This document shows positions 58,594 to 64,000 of a stretch of DNA of 64,000 nt, in pieces (within the stretch, counting starts at the first letter, position 1; the number at the start of each line of letters is the position of its first letter). Origin of the DNA: Panagrolaimus kolymaensis (Eukaryota; Nematoda; Chromadorea; Rhabditida; Panagrolaimidae); the NCBI GenBank assembly GCA_028622995.1, contig JAJQJQ010000002.1:3844001-3908000 (forward strand). Direction: 5' to 3'. The notes beneath the pieces are model-generated. The model saw only the letters and a program-made list of their open reading frames with translations. It was not told where the DNA came from and did no database searches. Made by a program: the position numbers and the translations under genes.

Positions 58594-59633
58594 ATGAAAC
58601 AATTTTGTTTTGTGTTTATTTCATCCTTAGTTGTATTGGCTTTGGCAAATCAAGATGAATTTGGCGAAAATAGGCCTGATTCAGGAGAAGAAATAGCGCC
58701 ACCAATAAAAGGAATTGGAAATGTTAAACTTCGTTGCACGGATAATCATTTAAAATTATACCATAATGCCACCACTTGTCATGATGAACGTTCAGCAGAA
58801 TCATGTAAAATGATTTTCCCTCAAGCTTTATCAGCCAATCCAGCTAATCGAGATCCACGTTGCGATGATCCATTAATGGAAGATATCGCAAATCAATGTC
58901 GCAAAACCTGTGGTATTTGCTGTGAAGATCCAAATTATGCATGCCAAAATGATAACAGTAAGTTATTATGTTTAGACTTTTCTTGTTTGGAACAAAATTT
59001 TATAACCTTTTTTTTTTTTTAATTTCAGCCGGAATCGTAAATTGTGAACAAAATGTTGAAAAATGTGGTATGAAAGAATTTGCTCCCATGATGATTAAAT
59101 ATTGTCCATCCACATGTGGGCTTTGTCTTACACGAAAATGCCGCGATCAACTTGATGATTGTGCTTCCATGAAGACTCTTTGCAATAATGATCTTTACGC
59201 AGTTTTCATGGAACATCAATGCGCTAAAACATGTGGTAAATGCTCCGACACCAAATCGGAAGGTAGCTCAATCTCGGAGGAAGTTGAAATCGAAGAACCC
59301 GAAATTGCTCCAATTTCAATTCCCAAAGCTACTAAATGCGTTGATTTGATGAAACATTGTGCAAAAAATAAAAAATTTTGTAATCATCCAAGTTATATTG
59401 AAATGATGACCAAAAATTGTGCCAAAACTTGCGGTAAATGTGATGATCATCCAAAAGCAACAAAGAAAGGTCGACCAGAAATTAGTGGGAAAGGAAAAGG
59501 CAGTCGACGAGCTGATTGCAAAGACAAGCATGCCTTTTGCAAATCTTGGGTTAAAAATGGTTTTTGCGAATCATCCGAATATACTGAAGATTATAAACGT
59601 GAAACATGTGCAAAATCTTGTGGCCTTTGTTAA
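58594..59633 (+). CDS. Secreted multi-ShK (SXC) domain protein
   Basis: ShK modules are six-cysteine units of about 35-40 residues, very common in nematode secreted and surface proteins. Two exons (58594-58957 and 59029-59633) give about 320 residues. The signal peptide is MKQFCFVFISSLVVLALANQ. Several Cys-rich modules follow, each ending in a variant of CxKTCGxC: QCRKTCGIC, KYCPSTCGLC, HQCAKTCGKC, NCAKTCGKC and ETCAKSCGLC. An acidic linker (SEEVEIEEPEIAP) and a basic linker (KATKKGRPEISGKGKGSRR) separate some of them. ShK folds occur in channel-blocking toxins but also as protein-interaction modules in proteases and surface coats. No enzymatic domain is attached here and no toxic function is implied. 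Confidence 0.92.
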
Positions 59634-60183
59634 CAAATTTTATGTAATCTCTTTGATAATAGTGTATCAGTGTCTGTACATTCCGTGATTGATTTTGCAT
59701 GTTGATATGATGATGCCAGAGGCATTTATTTTAAACCTTGGACGAGTTACGTCAAGCTTCCTCTATCTCTCTCTTGTTTTTTTTAAATTTTATTTATTAT
59801 TAATTTATTAAAAATAATTTTATTGTTGGTTTTTTGAATAAAAAAGTGTCACAAATATGCATACTTGTAAATGAATGTTCTAGAATATGAATCGTAAAAT
59901 TCAAGTACTACAATAAGCTTTTTTGGAATGGAATCATTTTACTATCTCTTACATAGATAGACTCAGCATTTCTTAAAGTCTTTTTTTTTAAATGACAAGG
60001 ATCTCTCTTTAAAGTTACACAAAAGCGCTTAAAATAGCACTTTAAAAAAATTGTTGAGGCTTTTAAAAATAGCATTAAAGCAAATAAAGAAACAACAAAT
60101 CATGAAACTCATCAAAATACACAATCTTTTTTTATATCCAAAAACTTTCATATTATACAAGAAATACATAAACATGAAGGAAT
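59634..60183. other. Convergent intergenic region, no gene seen
   Basis: 550 bases of AT-rich DNA between convergent genes, presumably two 3' UTRs. Confidence 0.5.
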
Positions 60184-61263
60184 TTATGGGGCAGGTTCAT
60201 CCACAGAGAACGGAACTTTAGTATCCACTTTGAGAGAAGTAACTCCACGTAAAGTTTCGTCATCGTCGTCTTCAGTTGTTTCTCCATCAACAGTTTTTTG
60301 CTTTGAAGTTCCTTTAGTTTTAGCGTCGCCAACTTTGGTTTTGTTATTTAAAATTCCAGTAGCAGGTGATGGTGAGGCTACAGCAGGTGTAGGAGCAGCT
60401 TTCTTTTTATTTCGTACTTTCATGGATTTCTAAAAATAAATTTGTTGTTTGAATAAGAAGTTATAAAAAGGCTTACATGAATTTCCATTCCTCTTGGTTG
60501 TGGCTGTGGTGTTTTCGAAGGCAATTTTGTTGAACATGGTGTTGGAGCTTTTGAATCAATTGGTTCTTTTGTAGGATCTTTTGTACCATCTTTTGTTCCT
60601 TTCTTTTCATCTTCTGGTTTACTTTCCTAAAAAACTAATATCGTTAATAACTGTTAGGATGATAATTATTTGATTTGGAACATATGCATGCATGTGTTAT
60701 AGGCAGCTTAGAATAAGAAATATTTACATACAGATTCTTTCTTTTCTTGAATCCCAGGTTTTTTATCAGAAGCTTCTACATTTTTCTTTGAAGGATTTTG
60801 GTTATCAGCACTTTGAGGTTCTTTCTGTTTATTTGCATCAGAAGCTTGAGGTTTAGTTTCACCGTGCGCTGGAGCAGCTCCACCACCTTGAGCTTTCGAA
60901 GTTTGTAGTATTGGAGGTTGAGGAAGATTCTGAAAAGCTTTAGTTAATTAAACAGTTATTAATGAAACAAAAAAATCATACTGGTGGTGGTTGTGAAATC
61001 GGAACCGAAAGTAGTTGATTTGAATTTGACTTCATTGATTTTGATTTTGGTTGTGGAGGTGGCTTCTTTTTCTTTGAACATACAAAAATTGAAAAAGTAA
61101 TTGATGTTGAAATTATAAATATACAAAAAAAGATTGAATAAATGGCCCCATAAACCGATGAATCCATGCCAGTCAAATTCACGCATTCATAAAAACCCGA
61201 CGACATCTTTCTTCTTCTTTTCGAACACCGACTGCTTTCATTTTTCTTTTTTGCTTTTTCCAT
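60184..61263 (-). CDS. Single-pass membrane protein with a long Pro/Lys/Thr-rich tail
   Basis: Exons on the minus strand start at 61263 (MEKAKKKNESSRCSKRRRKM) and end VDEPAP at 60184. One hydrophobic segment (IYSIFFCIFIISTSITFSIF) follows a short, probably extracytoplasmic, N-terminus. It is followed by KKKKPPPQPKSKS and a low-complexity tail rich in Lys, Pro, Thr and Ser (ESKPEDEKKGTKDGTKDPTK, KTVDGETTEDDDDETLRGV). Introns are short and keep the frame. No catalytic or binding domain is visible and I do not recognise the family. The composition suggests a disordered cytoplasmic tail. Confidence 0.7.
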
Positions 61264-61373
61264 ATGAAGCAAAAATCAAAAAATTTGCATAAACCTTCAA
61301 CAATCACATTTTTGAAAATGAAAATGGCAAAGTTTCATTAAATATTGAAAAAGACGAACGGAAGAAAGTTAAA

Positions 61374-62493
61374 ATGGTTGAATCAACTCGACGAAACCCA
61401 AATTTGCTTGTTGGTGAATATTCAAGTCCTGGAACGAAACCGCGTGCTGGTGATAATGATGTTTTATTAATCACCGCTGGACAACCTATTGATGTTCCTT
61501 TTCCTAATTGGGTTCAACGTTCTCAACTCAATAAAAGTGAATATCAACCTTTTGATGCCGTAAGTTTTTTAAATCTAAATTAATATTTTATGTCATTGAT
61601 CATTTTTAGAATTTTCCATTGAGAATTCCTCGTCGTGAATTTTTTAAAGCTGCTTACTATGTCGATGCTCCTTTATCACAATTTGGTCAGCATTTTTCTC
61701 GTGTTATTGGTCGTCAAATGATTGATTTTGGTTTTCATCCACCCTGCATTTACACTTGTCCATCGCTGAAATGCTTGGAATCATCTTCATTGATTCTTTC
61801 AAATTACAAGTATGTAATTGTAAAACTATTTTATTCTTTTTTAAATGTATGAATTTTAGATCAAATCCTCGAATTTGCGTTGAACCAGGACTTTGGGGTG
61901 AATATGGTAAAATCGATTCTGGACTATTAATTTCACTTAATAATGCCGATAAACAAATTGGATTTCCCATCAATCATGAATACCAGGCTCAAGTTTCAAT
62001 GAACCTTATTGATAAATGCTCTGATTGGAAAGATTGGCGACAAAGATGTGTTAAAACTTTTAAAAATATTTTGGAAAAAGAAAAGAATCATGGTGAGTTT
62101 ATTTTTCTATCAAATTCTAATTATGGATTTGTTGTTTTACATTTGAGCATTTTTCTATTTATTAATGATTTGTTGTTTTAGCTGTATTCGTTTTGGATCC
62201 ATTATCAATGAAAACTTTAACAGCTTATTGTCTTTATGGAGAACATTTTGGATTTTGTAAAGAAGAAGATTTTCTCAATGTTTCATCTATTCCTTTTAGT
62301 TCCTGTTTAGTATTTGAACGTGCTAATGGAGTATGTTTACTTGAATCACTTTAAATTAAAATTATACACAATGTTTTTTTAGGGAAAATTCTTGATGCCT
62401 GAAAATTGTTTCCCAAGTTACACAACAGCTGAATTTTCAACCAAATTTGATTTTGACAAACTTGATGAACAACTCGTCGTTTATGCTGAATAA
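61374..62493 (+). CDS. Histidine-phosphatase-fold (UBASH3/PGAM-like) protein lacking catalytic residues
   Basis: Five exons (first 61374-61560, last ending 62493) encode a domain resembling the phosphoglycerate-mutase-like half of UBASH3/TULA proteins: NFPLRIPRREFF, DAPLSQFGQHFSRVIGRQMI, TCPSLKCLESSSLIL and RICVEPGLWGEYGK align well. The RHG motif that carries the phospho-accepting His should lie near the N-terminus, but the equivalent reads LLITAGQPID. The second catalytic His, expected in a SHG motif, is replaced in AVFVLDPLSMKTL, and the Arg of the SPALRC block is Lys. The protein therefore appears to be a pseudoenzyme. The frame is open throughout, which argues against a pseudogene. The fold assignment is from motif pattern only. 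Confidence 0.78.
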
Positions 62494-62834
62494 TTTTTTT
62501 GTATGTATTAATTTTTTATGTGATCGATTTTATACTGTATAAATTAACTAAATCTTTAAATGTGTATTTTATTTTGATCTTCATCTTCTAAACTAATTGA
62601 TTCGAACATTTTAACCTTTGATGATTATAGTGTGGCGTTGAAACTATAATAATCGTGGAAAGCATTCAAGTTTTAAAATTTTGAGTTATAAACAAACAAA
62701 ATTAATGCTTTCAATAAAACAAAGATAAGAATTCATGGTCAAAAGAGTAATAGATAAGAGCGGTTTTGACGCCGTGCACAACTTCTTTTTTTTTTTGAAG
62801 TCCATTTTTTGTTGGTTATTTTTCATTTGGGAAA
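62494..62834. other. Intergenic region upstream of the SDR gene
   Basis: 340 AT-rich bases between two plus-strand genes, holding a 3' UTR and a probable promoter. Nothing else recognised. Confidence 0.5.
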
Positions 62835-64000
62835 ATGATTGAAACACTTTTATTATGTTTTTTTGTACCTGTGGCAATTTATTGGGGAATTACATGGTTT
62901 TTAGAGCAAAAACAAATTAAAGGGTTGAATAAAAAAGCTGTATTAATTACAGGATGTGACAGCGGTTAGATTGTTCTTATAGCTACCGTAGTTAATAAAA
63001 AAATTTAAAATTCTAGGATTTGGTCGAGATTTGGCAATCAAATGTTCCGATAATGGTATGGCCGTTTTGGCTGCATGTTTGACAGATGCTGGAGTCAAAT
63101 CACTTGAAAAAGATGCAAGAGGATCCGGCTCTGTAACGCCATTTAAAATGGATGTTCGAAGTGATGAAAGTATTGAACAAGCAAAATCCATTGTTGAAAA
63201 CGTTGCTGAAAAATATGAAGGTTTTATTTAAACTGCAGTGTCTTTTTTTTAATATGTAAAAAATTTAGGACTTCATGGCATTGTTAATAATGCAGGCATT
63301 ACAGGGGCTTCATTATGGGATGATCTTTTGAGTGTTAAAGGTAAAAACTATTTAAGCTTTAACTATAATTAAAAAATTTATTAGATTACATCGATGTGAT
63401 GGATGTTAATTTAAATGGAATTGTTCGAGTCACTCATGCATTTATGCATCTTGTTAAAAAAGCCAAGTAAAGGATTATTTATTAACAAGTCATTTAAAAT
63501 ACGAATCACTTTCCAGAGGACGAATTGTGAACACAGCATCAGTTTGTGGTAGAGTTTCACTTCCTCTCCTTGGTCCTTATTCTTGTTCCAAATACGCCGT
63601 AGAAGCATATTCTGACACGCTTCGAATTGAAACTGCATTATTTGGTGTTTCTGTAAGCATTATTGAACCAGGCTTTTTCAAAACTACTCTAACTGATCCA
63701 AAAAGAATTGAAAAGGTCTTTGATGATATTTGGAAGCGAACGACCAAAGAAAAACGAGATGAGTATGGTGATCATGTGTTTGATCACACAAAACGAGAAA
63801 TGATTCACCATTTATCAGAAAAATGTAACAAAAACACACATTTAGTTGTTGATGCTTACTTTCACGCTCTTACAAGTGCAAGGCCTCGAGCACGATATCC
63901 CGTAGGTCTCGATGCAAACTTAGTGTAAGGAATTTTATTAAGCTGTTTCAATAATCATTAAGAAGTTTAGTTACATTCCAATCTCTTTCATACCCGCTCC
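62835..64000 (+). CDS. Short-chain dehydrogenase/reductase, retinol dehydrogenase-like, truncated by window end
   Basis: Membrane-associated NAD(P)-dependent oxidoreductase of the RDH/17-beta-HSD6-like branch. The start at 62835 gives a hydrophobic N-terminal anchor (MIETLLLCFFVPVAIYWGIT). The cofactor motif TGCDSGFG spans a GTTAGA-donor intron. The NNAG motif is in GIVNNAGITGASLWDD, and the catalytic Ser-Tyr-Lys set is in NTASVCGRVSLPLLGPYSCS followed by KYAVEAYSD. A stop appears to follow DANLV near 63928, but GTAAGG at 63925 is a good donor. Splicing to 63971 gives DANLVYIPISFIPA, matching the family's C-terminal region, so the gene continues past the window. Confidence 0.92.

Noticed and set aside
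63926..63928. Stop codon of the short-chain dehydrogenase
   Set aside because: GTAAGG at 63925 is a plausible donor, and joining to 63971 restores the family's expected C-terminal sequence.
1..64000. CRISPR arrays, ribosomal RNA genes, spliced-leader RNA genes, telomeric repeats
   Set aside because: None seen. The only TTAGGC occurrences are isolated.

Overview
The window looks like nuclear DNA of a nematode. It is AT-rich and gene-dense. Most introns are 45-60 nt, with GTAAGT or GTTAGT donors and TTTTCAG or TTTTAG acceptors. Several start codons sit just behind an acceptor-like TTTTAG or TTTTTTCAG, as expected for spliced-leader trans-splicing. A secreted protein with several ShK/SXC modules fits the same phylum. 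I do not assign a species, and no spliced-leader RNA or complete tRNA gene was recognised.

Layout. 1-9345 is repeat-dominated. It holds the 3' part of a Helitron Rep/helicase gene with one frameshift, two head-to-tail duplications with about 180 bp period, a tRNA-like fragment, a GGATC-rich minisatellite and a 970-bp non-autonomous hAT-like element with a perfect 8-bp target duplication. 9346-30703 holds a CKS subunit, a 3-hydroxyacyl-CoA dehydrogenase, the catalytic subunit of DNA polymerase epsilon (POLE), LSm7, an Aurora kinase, a 4.5-kb CACTG-ended DNA transposon with two genes, and a second, partial POLE gene. 30704-39485 holds a single-pass membrane protein with long introns, a large gene-poor stretch and a NUDT6-like Nudix gene carrying an in-frame TGA. 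40091-52714 is a run of housekeeping genes: adenylate kinase 2, cullin-1, puromycin-sensitive aminopeptidase, SmD3 and an NPEPL1-type M17 aminopeptidase. 53802-64000 holds a membrane-anchored cathepsin B-like protease, a putative prepropeptide, the ShK protein, a proline/lysine-rich membrane protein, a phosphoglycerate-mutase-fold pseudoenzyme and a short-chain dehydrogenase that runs off the window.

The most notable object is the second POLE gene (27224-30703, minus strand). It carries only the non-catalytic C-terminal half of POLE. It begins at a PCNA-binding-like motif (QPKITDMF) just after the point where the polymerase domain ends in the full-length gene. Introns are shared, visible length differences are whole codons, and the zinc-binding cysteines are kept. 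A tract of about 648 bp, intron included, is identical between the copies, which suggests recent gene conversion. In yeast the C-terminal half of Pol2 is the part essential for CMG helicase assembly, so a stand-alone C-terminal subunit is a plausible and testable idea. The same duplication exposes an empty site: two adjacent TTAA-flanked foldback elements sit in an intron of the full gene and are absent from the paralog.

Several genes here act in the cell cycle (CKS, POLE, Aurora, cullin-1) and two in Sm/LSm ring complexes (LSm7, SmD3). They lie on both strands and nothing shows that they are co-regulated.
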